Counted from the stretch's first letter, positions 24,160-38,132 are shown. The stretch is DNA of 64,000 nt from Obelidium mucronatum (GCA_025765595.1 JAIVFH010000016.1:186001-250000); one strand, 5' to 3'. The notes: generated from the sequence alone by a model not told the origin. Program-made: numbers and translations.

Positions 24160-24744
24160 ATGCTGAATTGCAGTTCGGCAACTGCCACCAGTTTCAACAA
24201 CAATGCAACAACAGCTACCGGAGGACCTGCTTGCGACGGCTGCCATGAAGCAGTGACGACTGTATCCAAATGTGGTCGCTGCCTGAATGCAACCTATTGC
24301 AGCAGAACCTGTCAATTCAACGCGTGGAAACAACACAAAGAATCTTGTGCTGATTCCGATATTCTTGCTGAGCTCGACAACGCGACTATATCAAGTCGAG
24401 CAAAGAATGCGAAGCTTGAGAAAAAGTACCGCGAAATCAGCGAAAAAGAGCGACTCCTCTTTTCCCGAATGTATCCCGCCCCGTCTCCGAACCTTGCATT
24501 TGAAGTATACGCGTTTCCCGACTTGTACGCAGGCTGTGATATTTCATTGTGCTTTGTTGGCGGGGATTCTGAAAAGAATGGGTTGCGGTTCCGGGACGTG
24601 AAGAGACTTTGTTTGGAATTAAATGGATTCAGGAAGGATCTTATTTGGCAAGCTTGGGCTAATGACACTGAAAAAAGATTGAGAATTGAAGTTGCGCACA
24701 TGATTGCCAACGAGAGGGAAAAGGCCGGTAATGCTAAAGTCTGA
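24160..24744 (+). CDS. MYND-type zinc finger protein
   Basis: Single-exon gene, 194 aa. Residues ~24-62 form a MYND finger: CDGCHEAV, CGRCLNATYCSRTCQ and WKQHKESC, with all Cys/His ligands present in the usual spacing. MYND fingers bind proline-rich peptides. The remainder is a charged helix followed by a ~100-residue C-terminal region I do not recognise. The ATG lies 60 bp after the APC5-like stop and 17 bp after its AATAAA (24137-24142), so leader and upstream 3' UTR must be very short or overlap. Confidence 0.85.
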   Translation: MLNCSSATATSFNNNATTATGGPACDGCHEAVTTVSKCGRCLNATYCSRTCQFNAWKQHKESCADSDILAELDNATISSRAKNAKLEKKYREISEKERLLFSRMYPAPSPNLAFEVYAFPDLYAGCDISLCFVGGDSEKNGLRFRDVKRLCLELNGFRKDLIWQAWANDTEKRLRIEVAHMIANEREKAGNAKV

Positions 24745-24830
24745 GGAAGTGAGGGTCGATTGGTTTGATTTAGTTTCCTTTTTGTCTCTGATTTACCCTT
24801 CCATAACTATTTTAATAAAACGAACTTTCA
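24745..24830 (+). terminator. MYND gene 3' end, AATAAA 11 bp before next ATG
   Basis: AATAAA at 24814-24819 is the only polyadenylation hexamer between the MYND gene and the start codon at 24831. Confidence 0.55.
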
Positions 24831-25148
24831 ATGATGACAAAAATGTCATATGAAATTACTGACCTCAAAAACGTTGTAGAGCGCGCTGGATTCCATCCCA
24901 TCAATCAACTTTACATAGACCGACTCAATTGTAAAGGAAAAAGTAAAACCTGCTTAGAGAGCCAGAGTCTGACGTACTTTGGGTATTCTTTGACTATATT
25001 CTTGGTAGCAGGAATTTGCTTCTATATCTTTCGAGTGTGGAGACAGTATCGGCACATGGGATCGGAAGATGGCGTAGTGTTGGAAGATCCATATAGTTTA
25101 AATAATATGGATAGTTCGGAAACGATATTCCTTCAACAAAAGAATTAG
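24831..25148 (+). CDS. Small single-pass membrane protein, unknown
   Basis: 105 aa in one exon. One strong transmembrane helix (LTYFGYSLTIFLVAGICFYIF) is followed by basic residues and an acidic Ser-rich tail. Size and layout resemble small mitochondrial or ER membrane proteins, but I recognise no family. A close in-frame ATG four codons downstream could be the start. AATAAA at 25151-25156 follows immediately, and the gene converges on the UBR7-like gene with stop codons 43 bp apart. Confidence 0.6.
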   Translation: MMTKMSYEITDLKNVVERAGFHPINQLYIDRLNCKGKSKTCLESQSLTYFGYSLTIFLVAGICFYIFRVWRQYRHMGSEDGVVLEDPYSLNNMDSSETIFLQQKN

Positions 25149-25191
25149 TAAATAAAATGGTTTATTTTTACACTTTCACACTGTGCTCAGA

Positions 25192-26669
25192 TCATTGTGA
25201 CGAAGATCCCTGGGCTTTCAACTCTTGAAACATCGCTTCCACATCACTCTTGGTAACAATCCGTCCTTCGTCGGCAAACTTTTTGAGATAATCCTTGGTG
25301 AACTGAGCGAAGCGTTCGTATGCACGCACACCTTCGATTGCATTGACACGAGGAATCTTGTTCAGAGCATCCATTCCACTCTCAAGTAGAGATTTGTTGG
25401 CATCTTCATCAGGACGAAAGATACTTTCTTCTGACGGGCAGTGATCTGGCAATACTGCAGAACCCGTTGGTTCCGATTGGTTCTCTGTCAAGAGGTGATC
25501 GATGTTTTTGGCTGTATAAAATTCGAGACAATCCGGACAACGACAGAGCTCATTACGCCAACCTTCAAAGCAAAACATATGACTAGATGGGAGTTCCTCA
25601 TGCATTGTTCCAACGGGTGCATCTATTGAATCAGTTTGAAATGGCATCAGTCAAGGTTGGAAGACAATTGGACAGAAACCAACCAAGTTTACAAACAAGA
25701 GACGCGTTTGACGAAGGGAGCGAAATGGAGCGATGCACGGGAGATGGGGGAATGCTTGAGGGGCAGGAAGAGGTAGAAAGTTCGAGATTCTGGCGTGGTC
25801 TTTTCGAAGCAGATTTGAGAGACTCATCAGGACTTTCGTTAGCCGAAGCAATTGAGTTGGGGATTCCTCCGGAATTGGGTGTTTCGCTACTTTGATCAGA
25901 CTTTCTCTTCTTCCTTCCCGGGGTCAGTAACGCCGACGGCGCTGTGTTAGCTGGTTCGTCCGATTCATCCAAAAGAACCATATTAGCAGACAGCTTTTCA
26001 TATTTTGCGAGGAATGGATGTAGAGCAACACAGGTTCTGCAAGCGAATTCGTCAAAAGAGTCTTCATCTGGGCAATTCTTGATGCATGCATCGTGAAACC
26101 AATCCTCGCAGAAAAGGCATTGAAGCATGAAAGAATTTTCACGTTCTGTTTCATATTCGTATTTGGTTTTGCAGTAACAAAAGACGTTCGAGAAGCACTG
26201 GTCATACACGTTAGAATCATTCCGGACGCCAATACTCTTTTTCTGTAACGCGCACTTGACTGAGTTTTCAAATAGACAAAACAGAAACATCAAGTCAAAT
26301 ACGGACACGAAGAATGAAAGACTTACCAGATCCTTCAGTGCACAAAGTGCCACAATCGCAAGTGAAGTTTCGACGGTGAAATAGTTCAACAACGCTGTGC
26401 GTCGTATGGCATTGCACAACGCATGCATAGCAAACTCCAATAGGTTCTAAGTGGAGTGGTGTGTGAGAACCGTTCAATTCCGCTACGGTGACCGTACCGG
26501 AAGTCTCAGTCATGTCCGAACATGTCAGACAACTGAACACTGGCTGGCGCAAAGGGCCTTTATCAAAAGAGCAGCGATCGATTGCATGAGGGAGTGCTTG
26601 GGCCGCTTCTTCAAGGAGAGACTGTTGCTCAGCAAGATAGTCAACGGCTGTTGTTGTTTCTGGAATCAT
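25192..26669 (-). CDS. UBR7: UBR7-like E3 ligase (UBR box plus PHD)
   Basis: Exons 26669-26327, 26259-25693 and 25622-25192 give 446 aa. The UBR box comes first (VCYACVVQCHTTHSVVELFHRRNFTCDCGT, here noted only by its ends VCYACVVQC and FTCDCGT). A PHD/zinc region follows (VFCYCKTKY, MLQCLFCEDWFHDAC, CRTC), then a basic linker and a conserved C-terminal block, EGWRNELCRCPDCLEFY. The same order occurs in human UBR7 and fission yeast mlo2. Human UBR7 acts on histone H2B; activity here is inferred. The intervening Ser/Lys-rich segment contains a probable nuclear signal (PGRKKRKS). Confidence 0.9.
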
Positions 26670-28558
<1,889 letters not shown>

Positions 28559-28731
28559 GCCATTTGACCGGAATGTCAATTGTCTATTTTTGTACCAACC
28601 TGTCCTTTCATAAGTTGCGAATATTGCATCACATTTTGTTAAATTGAAGAGTTGTCTGATTGAAAATAAAGTTGATTCAGTTTCCAAAACATTTTCATAA
28701 TTTTATCTGAAATAAAAAAACATATAATCCA
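28559..28731 (+). terminator. EF-1alpha 3' UTR
   Basis: AT-rich spacer with AATAAA at 28665-28670 and a further A-rich stretch before the next ATG at 28732. Confidence 0.6.
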
Positions 28732-29536
28732 ATGGAAGAAGACTTCGGTTCAGCCAACTTTCGACCCATGAATCGCGGCAACAAACTGCTTGCACGGACA
28801 GCCGAGCCTCAAGGAGTTGTATTCAAACCTGTGGTGTGCTCGATTGTGGCACCGAGTCTTATTGACGAGCAGATAAAGGTGGTTGTAAGGTTTAAGCACA
28901 TTCCCTCTGACAACATCTTGCTGTCAGATTGAGCGGATTGGGAAGAAACGAACGATTACTCGCAAGCAACGACCTATATCTCCTGAACTTGATGATGAAG
29001 ATGATAGCCCTTATGCTGGAATCAACATTGATGGTCAGGAATGTTTTTACGTTAAAACAGCGTCCTTTGATCTGTCTTTGTGTTTCTAGAGCTATGGACT
29101 CCTCTAGAATCTCCCGCCGATGTGATCCACAACAAGGCACATGTCCGCACCCTACGCAGTCGTCAGCTAAAAGTTTTGGGTCATACATTGATGGAAACCA
29201 TTGAACGCGAGACAGCAAATAACCAACCACTTGTTCGTCTTGTGGATGCACTGCAAATGGATGATCCATTTACTCAAGATTTTGACTTGAGTCAATTGGG
29301 AGTACCCACTGAAGTGCAGCGAGAGTTTCGCGATGTAGTTCAGGTAAAGTATTAGCTGTATAAGTCGATTGTTGATTTGACGATGGCTTGTGTTTGATTT
29401 ATTTCTGCAGGACTGTGTCAATTGCAACTTCGAATTCTTACGTCAAATTTCAATGGTTCGATCAAAACTCATGTTGGCGCACGACAAGAAAAAAGTTTTG
29501 GCCAAAAAGTTGGCTCCTTTTCCCAAAAAGCGTTGA
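28732..29536 (+). CDS. RXT2: RXT2-like subunit of the Rpd3L histone deacetylase complex
   Basis: Exons 28732-28884, 28928-29033, 29090-29343 and 29411-29536 give 212 aa. The N-terminus has NRGNKLL, typical of RXT2. The core ELWTPLESPADVI, then RTLRSRQLKVLGHTLMETIE and ALQMDDP, matches the order of PF08595 (Pro-Ser-Asp, a conserved Ser/Arg helix and a D-D-P turn). A basic C-terminal helix ends the protein. RXT2 is a structural subunit of Rpd3L. The first donor could also be 12 bp earlier. Assignment rests on remembered family features. Confidence 0.65.
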
Positions 29537-29583
29537 TATTGAAATAAATAAGAAATAAGTTATTAAAATCAACCGCTTTATTA

Positions 29584-30709
29584 TCAGTATCCCAGAAGTC
29601 TCCAAAAGAGGTATCGAGACCGTTTCTTGTCCCAAGTATGAGACCAGTACGAAATTGCAAATGACTTGTGTTCCGGATCAACTGCCTTGAGACATGCAAC
29701 TTGGTCGAATTGAGGACTTTGTTGTGAACAAATCATATGCAGCTCCTTGGAGGAAACAGGTGTCCAGGAATAAGGGAAAATGCTCTGCGGATCCGCAAGT
29801 GTGATGGACGAAAATTGATCCTTTCCGTTTGCATCTTTTTGGAGCTCGGAATATTCGTAGTATGCACGATAAATAACTATTGGCTGAAACGAAATGTTAA
29901 CAGAAATAACCAATGAAAAAGCGTCGTACCCCGGTTTTTTCTTCAACAGGCATATCACGCTTTTCTTGAGCAAGCGACATCATAAGTTTTGCAGCGTGCA
30001 TCCAAAACGGGTGGCCTGGTTTCGACGCCATCCAGGCATTCGGAATTTGATTCACGTAATACCAGTTAGTGTCTGGATCTTTCTCATCTAACGGAGGAAC
30101 ATTCATTCTAGCAAGCACCAAATCTTTGCCATCCAAAAGTTTGTCTATTAGTTTGTATGAGTTTAGATTCGACTATGACGCTCGAACATGCATGCGTACC
30201 TATTGGCTTCAGAGGGATTACATCCAAATCACTATAAATTCCCCCGTATTTGTGCAGGTAAAATACTCTCACTGAATCGGCTCGCATAATTGGTTTTTTG
30301 TACGACTCATATGTTGCTAGGAACCATGGATAAAACTCTTTAATCAGGTTGTAGTTATCTTGATCGGTCCATAGTTTGTGCTCATAGGAAGGATTCAAGG
30401 TTTTCCAAGAGTCGCTCCATTGTTTGAATTCCTGCAATCACGATTGAGTCTCTACCTGAGAACAACAGTTGGCCGACCTCTCTAACTTACCTTCGGAATA
30501 GAAGTTGTTTTCCAGCTTTGATGGATAATTCCAGGAATGGCTGTCACCATTGACACCGTGACATCGGTGTTGTTGATTGGAACTGTAGCTTGGACAACTG
30601 CCGCTGGAGACACATCCTTTGCCCGCCACTTGAAATAAAAATGTAGCAAAACAACGATCTTTCCTGCAACCCAAAGCATGGCAATAATTCGGGACTTTTT
30701 GATAGCCAT
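29584..30709 (-). CDS. GT32 glycosyltransferase, paralog a
   Basis: Exons 30709-30491, 30431-30200, 30144-29930 and 29883-29584 give 321 aa. It is a type II membrane protein with one N-terminal helix, then IPGIIHQSWKT and RADSVRVFYLHKYGGIYSDLDV. The last carries the DXD motif that binds the metal-nucleotide-sugar in the OCH1/Gly_transf_sug family. IPNAWMASKPGHPFW follows. The 232-bp second exon has the same length and boundaries in paralogs b and c. It shares a 51-bp divergent spacer with paralog b. Likely a Golgi enzyme; the sugar is not predictable. Confidence 0.88.
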
Positions 30710-30760
30710 TTTGATTTTTTGGAAAATAAATAGACAACAAAACAAATCAGAATCGAAAAC
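30710..30760. promoter_or_regulatory. 51-bp spacer between divergent GT32 paralogs
   Basis: The start codons of two GT32 paralogs face away from each other across 51 AT-rich bp. This suggests one shared bidirectional promoter or promoters that extend into the opposing coding sequences. Confidence 0.55.
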
Positions 30761-31803
30761 ATGCACATCCTCGGAAAGCGGCAACAACTACTTATCTTCA
30801 TTGTCCTACTATCTTTACCTCTATTTATTTGGACGCTGACAAGTAAACGCGTATTCTAAGCGGCATCTCAAAACTAACAATCCAAAGCCTACCGATCCAT
30901 CATAGAATCTTCATTAAAAGAAGCTCCTGTTGAATCAGTGATACCAGCTATCGTACATCAGTCTTGGAAAAGTTATGACATACCCTCCGAAGTAATTCTT
31001 TTTAAGATCAAAGATGTCAAAACAAAAAGCTAACTGCCAAACAGATATTTTCAAATTGGAGTCAGTCATGGAAAACGCACAATCCACATTATACTTATGT
31101 TTTATGGAACGATGAAGACAATTTGAATCTGATTCAAGAACACTACCCATGGTTCTTACCAACCTACTTGGCCTACAAACAACCAATTTCCCGCGCAGAT
31201 GCGGCACGCGTTTTTTATATGCATAAATTTGGCGGAATATATGCAGATTTGGATGTAGCTTGCTATAAGCCGTTGGGTTTGTTCTTTGGTATTAGATCTC
31301 GCAACTCGTTGACAATGTTGCCAGATAAACTTCTGTCCAGTCATGAATTGCTTCTTGCTGAGATGTGGATTCCTGATGACCCAACCAGTTGGGAATACAA
31401 GCATCGCATCCCCAACGCGTTTTTTGGATCGAAGCCAGGACATTCTTTCTGGATGTACTATGCTCATATGATGATGCAAGTATCTAAAGATGAAGGAACT
31501 GAAGAGTTGGCAGGACCTGTTATGCTGTGGAACGTGTTAAGCGCGTATCGGCAATCAAATGCACGATATGTGGACACCATATTCATTGCAGATACGGGTA
31601 AGCTCGTCAATTGATGTTGTTTCTTGGAATTAATTTTATCCTCAGGCTCCGTTTTTCCATATTCCTGGAGTTTTTCGACCAATCAAGAGACTCGTAATTG
31701 GTGCTCCAAGCAATCATCTTCTTTCAATGAAACAAAGTGCAGGGAAATTGTGGATCCAGACAACGTTGCATATACTATTTCTTATTGGTCTCATACATGG
31801 TGA
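30761..31803 (+). CDS. GT32 glycosyltransferase, paralog b
   Basis: Exons 30761-30842, 30888-30991, 31045-31276, 31325-31597 and 31646-31803 give 282 aa. One N-terminal helix (LLIFIVLLSLPLFIW), IPAIVHQSWKS, FYMHKFGGIYADLDV (DXD) and IPNAFFGSKPGHSFW are present. The 48-bp intron at 31277-31324 is a stop-free multiple of three with a GTTTGT donor. It is called an intron because paralogs a and c have one at exactly this codon. The C-terminus ends in ISYWSHTW, shared with the paralogs. Confidence 0.88.
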
Positions 31804-31852
31804 TGTGACTCATGTAATGCTGAAAATGAAGCTGTTTATTTCAACATTCATT

Positions 31853-32649
31853 CTATGAGGACCTATTTGCAGCTTTTGCTTGTCGGTACTGCTCAATAGC
31901 ACGTTGTCTTTCCTCCATCAAATTCTTTTGCTTTACTAAGGGGAGATCCTTGAATTTGGTTTTGCGACCCACGGCTGGCAAGTTTCCGTCTCGCTCCTTA
32001 TCCTTGCGTTCCATACGAGCCTTCTTTTCTGCATCCTTTTCCTTCTTCTCTTTTGCTTCCAATGCGGCCTTCATGGCACGCAAGGCGCCAGCTCCGCCGC
32101 CAATCTTCTTTGGAATCACGGAGATTCGTGGAGGTTCCTGAGCTTGAACACCAAAAGGAATAACTTCTTTTTCAGGAAAGTTCTTCTCTTCGGCTTCATC
32201 CTCCCCGTCCTTGTCGGCGGATTTCCTTGTTTTGCCCTCGCGCTTCCGTTTCCGTTCCGCCAATCGCAACTTTCTTTTCTGCGCCGTTGCCGTTTCAGCC
32301 TTCGCGGCTGCATTTACTTTCATGCGCATATCTTCTTCGATTCGCCTTTTTATGTGAATTAGGAGATACCACTGGGTGAAAACCAACAACCAAACCTATT
32401 AAAAGCCCTGACAGATTCTCCCGGTTTAATCTTTGGTGTTGTATTTGAACCTGTTGTTGATGTTGTAGCTGCAGTCGTTGATTTGGATGCTTTCTTCTTT
32501 TCAATGTGATCCTTCTTCCGCAACATCAGCTTGAAGGCTTTAGGAAACGCCTCCTTTCTCAGGTCGTCCGAATCTTTGGCAGGAACTTTATTGTCGTCGA
32601 TTGTGATCGGTTTCCTTGCATGTGTTGGGTTCTTGTACTTTTTGGCCAT
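31853..32649 (-). CDS. Lys/Arg-rich coiled-coil protein, possibly CCDC137-like
   Basis: Exons 32649-32396 and 32345-31853 give 248 aa. Highly basic, with long charged helices and several nuclear/nucleolar-type basic clusters (RKRKREGKTRK). A conserved-looking centre reads KPGESVRAFNRRIEEDMR, which resembles the CCDC137 family of nucleolar or chromosome-periphery proteins. That assignment is tentative. It converges on GT32 paralog b, with stop codons 49 bp apart. Confidence 0.6.
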
Positions 32650-32850
32650 TGAAGAGTCTTTCTTTTTTTTTTTCTGGCTAGCCAATCAAATCATATCGGG
32701 CCTTTTTTGGAGGTATAAATTTGGGGTAATTAGCTTCTTTTTTCTTCATCCAACCACAACTAAAAGCCCTGTGATGATAAGAACTGATCTGTCACCTCTC
32801 CTCCTCTCCGAGTGATGGGTTGGTAATGGCGGAGAGTCTCTATACCATAT
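32650..32850. other. Intergenic 201 bp
   Basis: Upstream of the Lys-rich gene (minus) and the possible short gene (plus). Contains T-rich tracts, a TATAAAT-like string near 32715 and two very short open frames, none convincing. Confidence 0.4.
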
Positions 32851-33173
32851 ATGCACTTGTTACTTTTACTGGGGGCTATATCACAATCTGAGGGCGATAA
32901 TATTGTGGTTGGACTGTTGATACGTTTGCAATCAATTCCGCAAGAATCGTAAGTGTAATTGCAGTTTATAAGGTTGTCGTTTGCAGTTGCAGGCTGGCGA
33001 ACTCAAATTTTGAAGGTGTTGGTGTTGAAGATAGTTGTAATAAATGGAAGTTGCAAAAACATACTCAAATTGCGGGTCACATTCGTTACTCTCTCAAAAA
33101 ACACCAGTGGAACCTCACACATCCAATGAATTTTATTAAATACATCAGCAAAGATCGAAACCAATACTTCTAA
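32851..33173 (+). CDS. Possible short secreted protein (two exons)
   Basis: ATG at 32851 opens a hydrophobic start, MHLLLLLGAISQS, like a short signal peptide. A good GTAAGT donor at 32949 and an acceptor at 32991-32992 join it to an exon running to TAA at 33171-33173, giving 92 aa. The second half is basic with aromatic residues. No homolog comes to mind. Its stop lies only two bases from the stop of the convergent regulator gene, and that gene's likely AATAAA lies inside this frame. It could be a chance frame in a long 3' UTR. Confidence 0.35.
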
Positions 33174-33175
33174 GA

Positions 33176-36100
33176 CTAGTTAAGGATGTCAATATCCTCG
33201 TCCTCGTCGGTAGATTGAACTCTGACAGATTCTGGAGGCAATAGTCGTGGTGGTGGTGGGGGAGGTTTCGAAACGGGTTTCGGAGGAACTGGTTTGGTAT
33301 CAACTTTTGTTGTTTTTTTAGTTCCTGCGGACGACGCGTTCCGAATTTTCGGTTTTGCAACAGGAGCTTTTTTGACGGTCACGGTTGATTGTGGCGGTTG
33401 GGTAATTGGAAAGGGTGGTGATGGAGGAGGGGGCATAACGGTTCGGCGAACTTTGCCACCATGCGCATTCGCAGCCCGCAATGATTTCGCTGCCATAGTG
33501 TGTCGATATGGATCCTCATATTCTTCCGGATCATCTTCCTCTAAATCTTTGGCAGTTGACCTTTCGTTGTCATCTTCTTGCGACATGTCCGAATCATCGT
33601 TCTCATCCACGGCATAAGAGGAGTGCTGAAACAAAGAGGACGATTTCCCACCACCAGATTTCCCACCATGCAAGACTTTTCCACCGTTGTGCGAGACAAC
33701 AGACTTGCCGCCAAAGTAAACCGATTTACCAGTCCTACTTTCATTCACGTCATCAACAGGTAAAGGAGATTTTCCACCATTTTGCAGAAGCGCCAATGAT
33801 TTTACTCCGCTTTTCCCTGCACCTCCTTTCCAAGTCCTATCCAATGATTTCCCACCCCCACCTCCCCAAGACTTTCCCAACCCACCAGGATACCCAGCTA
33901 TCGCGAGAGCCAACGATTTCCCCCCCTCCCTCTTGACCTTTCCTCCACTTGGACGGGGACTTCCGATGTCAGAATTCATCGGAGAAAGAGACCGTTCATC
34001 CATATCTTCCATCATAGACGCGATTTCAGAGTCATCTAATTCGGAAATAACAAGATCTTCAAAATCATTTGCTGGGGCAACAGTCGCAGCGTCATCGGGA
34101 GTGGTGAAATGGGTGGTGTCTGATATTTTTTCGGCATCGGCGGCAAAAACCGGTGCCGCAACAACCACCGCGTCCTTATGCTCGCCTAACGAAGGCAAAG
34201 AAGCCTTAGTCGATTCCTGTGCTGACGATACAGGAACGTCAGATTCAAGCGTTTTAGGATGCGGGTCGGTTACAACATCGCTGGAGGGATCGTTCGTGTT
34301 TTTTGCTGTCGTTTCTATAGAAGCTCCCAACTGGGCCAGAATATCTACAGATCGTTCAGCCAGAGTTATTGAAGGGAATTGGCCGTCTGCTACCGACTTA
34401 ATCAGCCCAGTTGGAGATCCTGTTTGTTTGACGCTATTAGCAAAAGCTTGGAGGATGGCGGCTGGAGTTGGGGCTGAGCTTTTCGCATTGCTTCGAACTT
34501 CATCGATAATTTTTTTGGCTCCCGATGCAAAGGCTGCGAGTGTTGCCGCAATTACAGCGGGCGTTAGCGATGGATTGACGCGGGTGGATTGAGCAAGAGT
34601 ATTCGCAAGAGCACTAATGGCAGTTCTTGTTGCTGATTCTGTCGCGGCTATAACTTCGGAACGAGAGAGTTTCCTGTTTATGTTTCATTGAGCTACATTC
34701 TCAATTCAATGAATACATACATATGACCAGGTTCCGATGGAACGGAAGCCGGTAGTTCACCAGGCTCTGCTTTCACATCCTTTGATTTGGGGCCTAAATT
34801 AGGGGACTTGACTGCGGAACTGGTTGGGCTTCCAGCCGGGGACTGCTGACTTTCCTGAGCAAGTTGTGCAGCAGCGGCTTGAGCTTTCGCGAACTTAATG
34901 GCTGCCAAAGAGCCAGGAGGATAAATATTGGTTCTGGGATGTGCAGACGGTGGCGAAAACGCGGATGTGCTACTCTTGCCTCCAGGGAAAAGAGAGGAAA
35001 CCGCCCCATTACCCCCAACACGATTCTGAGAAAGCCCACCTCCCAGACTATATGGCTTGGCAGTCTTTCGACCCGATCCCCCATTTTGGGCACCGCTTGG
35101 TTTCTTCCGCTTCATAGGACTCATGACACCAAAACTGACTTGCCCCGCATCATCTGAGAGGAAGACTTGAAGTCTTTGATCCAATGAGAGAGTTCTGGAT
35201 AGCTCCCGTGCTCGTGAGAGTGGAATCCAAGTCCCCCGAAGGGCACTGTCGGATCTGCGATATCTCTTTTTGAATCTTTCCAGAGACAATATAACAGATT
35301 TCTCTTGCTCTGTTACAAGGCCGCCTGCATGCAAGAGTTGAGACGCATTCACCATTCCGTTATCCACTCTCCGGAGAATTGGGATTCCAATACCAGTAGG
35401 CAATTGATTGGCATTATAGTCAGAGCCTCCTGGCGTCAAGGATCGAGCTGTATTGTCAAGAACTCTGTCACTGATCCAAGTAATATAGACAAATACTCCA
35501 TCGATTGTAGTCATCCACATGAGAGATTCAGCCAAATTAGACGCTGGAATAAGAGTCAAAATGCTCGGATCAATTGTTGTTGCAGGGAGGAATTGACCAG
35601 GCGACTCTGCTGAGAAGGAAGTTGTGGACGTTAACGTTAATCCGTCGTCCTTCCCCACATCAATTTCATCATCACTTTCGTCAAATTTCAAATATCCTTC
35701 CTCCGTGCTATCACCAAGAGATGTTGCTTGCTGGTTTCGAGACGATGTTCCCGATGAAACTGACGACACAGAAAAGGATCTGATCCGCGCCGAAGCTGAA
35801 GAAGACCTCGCAGCTTCGATTACCGGATACAAATCATTGACTTTGTAAGGAACTTTTAAGATGGATGTCAAGTATTTCGAGATTTCAAGAGGGATCCTGA
35901 TTGAAGAGATTGTGAGAAATTACGAGTCATAAAAACAAGATACGAACCAGATTCCATTACACTCTCGAGTGATTCCGGTTGTTCCAGCCTTGAGGGCTAC
36001 TACAATCAAGTCGCAAGAAAATAGGGACTTGTACCCCTTTTTATCGCCAGGAACAATTTGAACGGAAAAACTGGTCCCTCCATGAAAAACCCCACTCTCT

Positions 36101-38132
36101 GGCTTTACCAGCCCCATAAGCGACAGCGCTGCATCAATTTCATCACAATTTGGAGAAGAAGGTCGCACAGGGTCCTTGCTGACGGATAAGTGTAGGAGAT
36201 TCTTACAAAATCTGTTCCACAGCGGCAGAAAAGACGCATCCATTTCACCCAAGCTGTCTTCATAGAGCGACGGGTGGCTGTATGAGCTTACAAGATCACC
36301 GATTCGGATATAATTTTGCATATTCAAATTGAAAGAGGCGGTTGGAGACTGGAAACTCTTTTCAGGGGCCACAATAATCGTATGCAGAGCCATAGATATA
36401 ACAGGGCAGGATTTGAACCGTGAGACAGTAACGATTTGACCCGAGCTACTGCTGAATTGCTGCTGAATTGTGCAGGGGATGTTCAAGTGAATAGAGCCGA
36501 TTTCAAACAATTGAGCTGCTGATTGGCTATTTCGCGGGATCGGTGGCTGGAGAGGTGCAAGCGAGGGTCGAGTTCTGAACACGGGAGGACTCTTGGGAAT
36601 TGGTGGCACGATTTTTTCCAAACTTCCAGCCTGGTGCGATCTCGGACGACTCGAGGAAGCACCATGACCTTTTTCGCCGATGGAGGTATCATGCTTTTTC
36701 ACAAAGCTGGCCCTTCGCTTGCCGATGTCTGCGATGCCAATGGAATTCTTCCTTTTTGTTTTGACAGCTAACAATGATCCAGAAGATTCATCGTGCTCAG
36801 TTAACAAGTCGTCAAGTTCTCCCATACTGATTGACTCAGGATGTTGCACAGGAAGGGAGCCACCCGGTAAGCTATTATGGTTGATGCTTCCGGAAGCTGC
36901 GTTCGCTGGAGAAGAATATATACCAGGTCCTAAATCTAATGGATGGATATTGTTTAAAGCGTGGCCGCTGCCAAATTGGGGGGACAGGACTGTCATTCCA
37001 CGAGGCGATGGCAAAAGAATAGGCGAAGGCATAAATATACGAGAAGATTGTACAGAACTATGAGGGCCTATAGCAGGTGATGAAGCAGAAACTAGTGGCG
37101 GCGATAAGTGCGATAAAGCTGATTGTTGGTGTAAAGTAGATAATGGTGGGAGAGAAGTGGTGTTTGGACGTATAAATATGTGCGGTTGAAAGACTGGAGA
37201 AAACGCGTATGTTTGCTGAGGGTTTTGAGGGGGTATCATGGGATGATCTTCGCCTTCAGTGTCAATATCCACCTCACTTTCGCTCAATAAACTCATTTGG
37301 TCCTCTTGTTCATTCGGCGATCCTGAATGATGATATTCTTGTAGTTCTCGACCTTCTATCTCTTTGTCTGCGATAGTGCTGCTGGTGTTTCCCACCAAAT
37401 CACTTCGATCCAAAACACTTTTCATGATGACGTGCGACTCGTCATATGCAATATCATCTGTTTCATCTTGATTGTCCATATAATCGTGGTCCGGCTCACT
37501 CTCAGATTCCGAATAGGTTTTTTTCCTCTTCGGCTGCTTCGAAGTTACTCCTCCAGCGGAACTAGCTTTCCGCTTCTTTTGTGGAGCATTAATAGATTCG
37601 TTACTTCCCCGACGAGAGTCTGATTTCGACTTTGGCAGCACTGAAACTCCAGATGGTGAAGTGGCACGTTTGGTAGGTTTAGCTGGTTCGTCCGGTCTCA
37701 TAATCACGCCATAGTCATCATCTTCAGCTTCAAAAGGAAGTTGATCAACATAATATTTGATCCTCCGATTGTTGGCTTCGCTGAGTAGACTGCAGTGACC
37801 GTTAGATAATCCATGCACCAGGAGTTCTCTCACGCTTACCGTCCAAGCAACGGCACTCTCTTTCCACCGCTTTCGTTGCATTTTTTGAAGTGTGTCGAAA
37901 TACGCGAAGAAATAGTAGCATGAGGTGTCTGCCCACCAAGATGGGCGTAGTTGTTTGCCATAATGATATTGGTGATTTCCTTTGGAGTCGACGGTTTGTT
38001 TACTCCAGAGTGTAAAATCGCCTTTACGATGGCTGTCAACACTTTGTCCCGATGTTCGTCAGGTGGCATCCACACAGAGAATCCATTGAATTCAAGCGGG
38101 AGTGGTGACAAGTCCTTGACTTTGGGTGGCAT
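33176..38132 (-). CDS. Large Gds1/APSES-like transcriptional regulator
   Basis: Exons 38132-37840, 37789-35948, 35896-34721 and 34673-33176 give 1602 aa. Residues ~15-98 form a winged-helix-like domain of the fungal Gds1 type (LTAIVKAILHSG, TPKEITNIIMANNYAHLGG, ATISSRISTHFKKC). A long acidic, Ser-rich linker with basic nuclear signals follows. Residues ~840-965 resemble an APSES/KilA-N-like module (IPILRRVDNGMVNASQLL, LRGTWIPLSRARELSRTL). Residues ~1342-1448 carry about a dozen Gly-Gly-Lys motifs. Proline-rich and acidic tails end it. Probable DNA-binding regulator; targets unknown. Confidence 0.75.
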
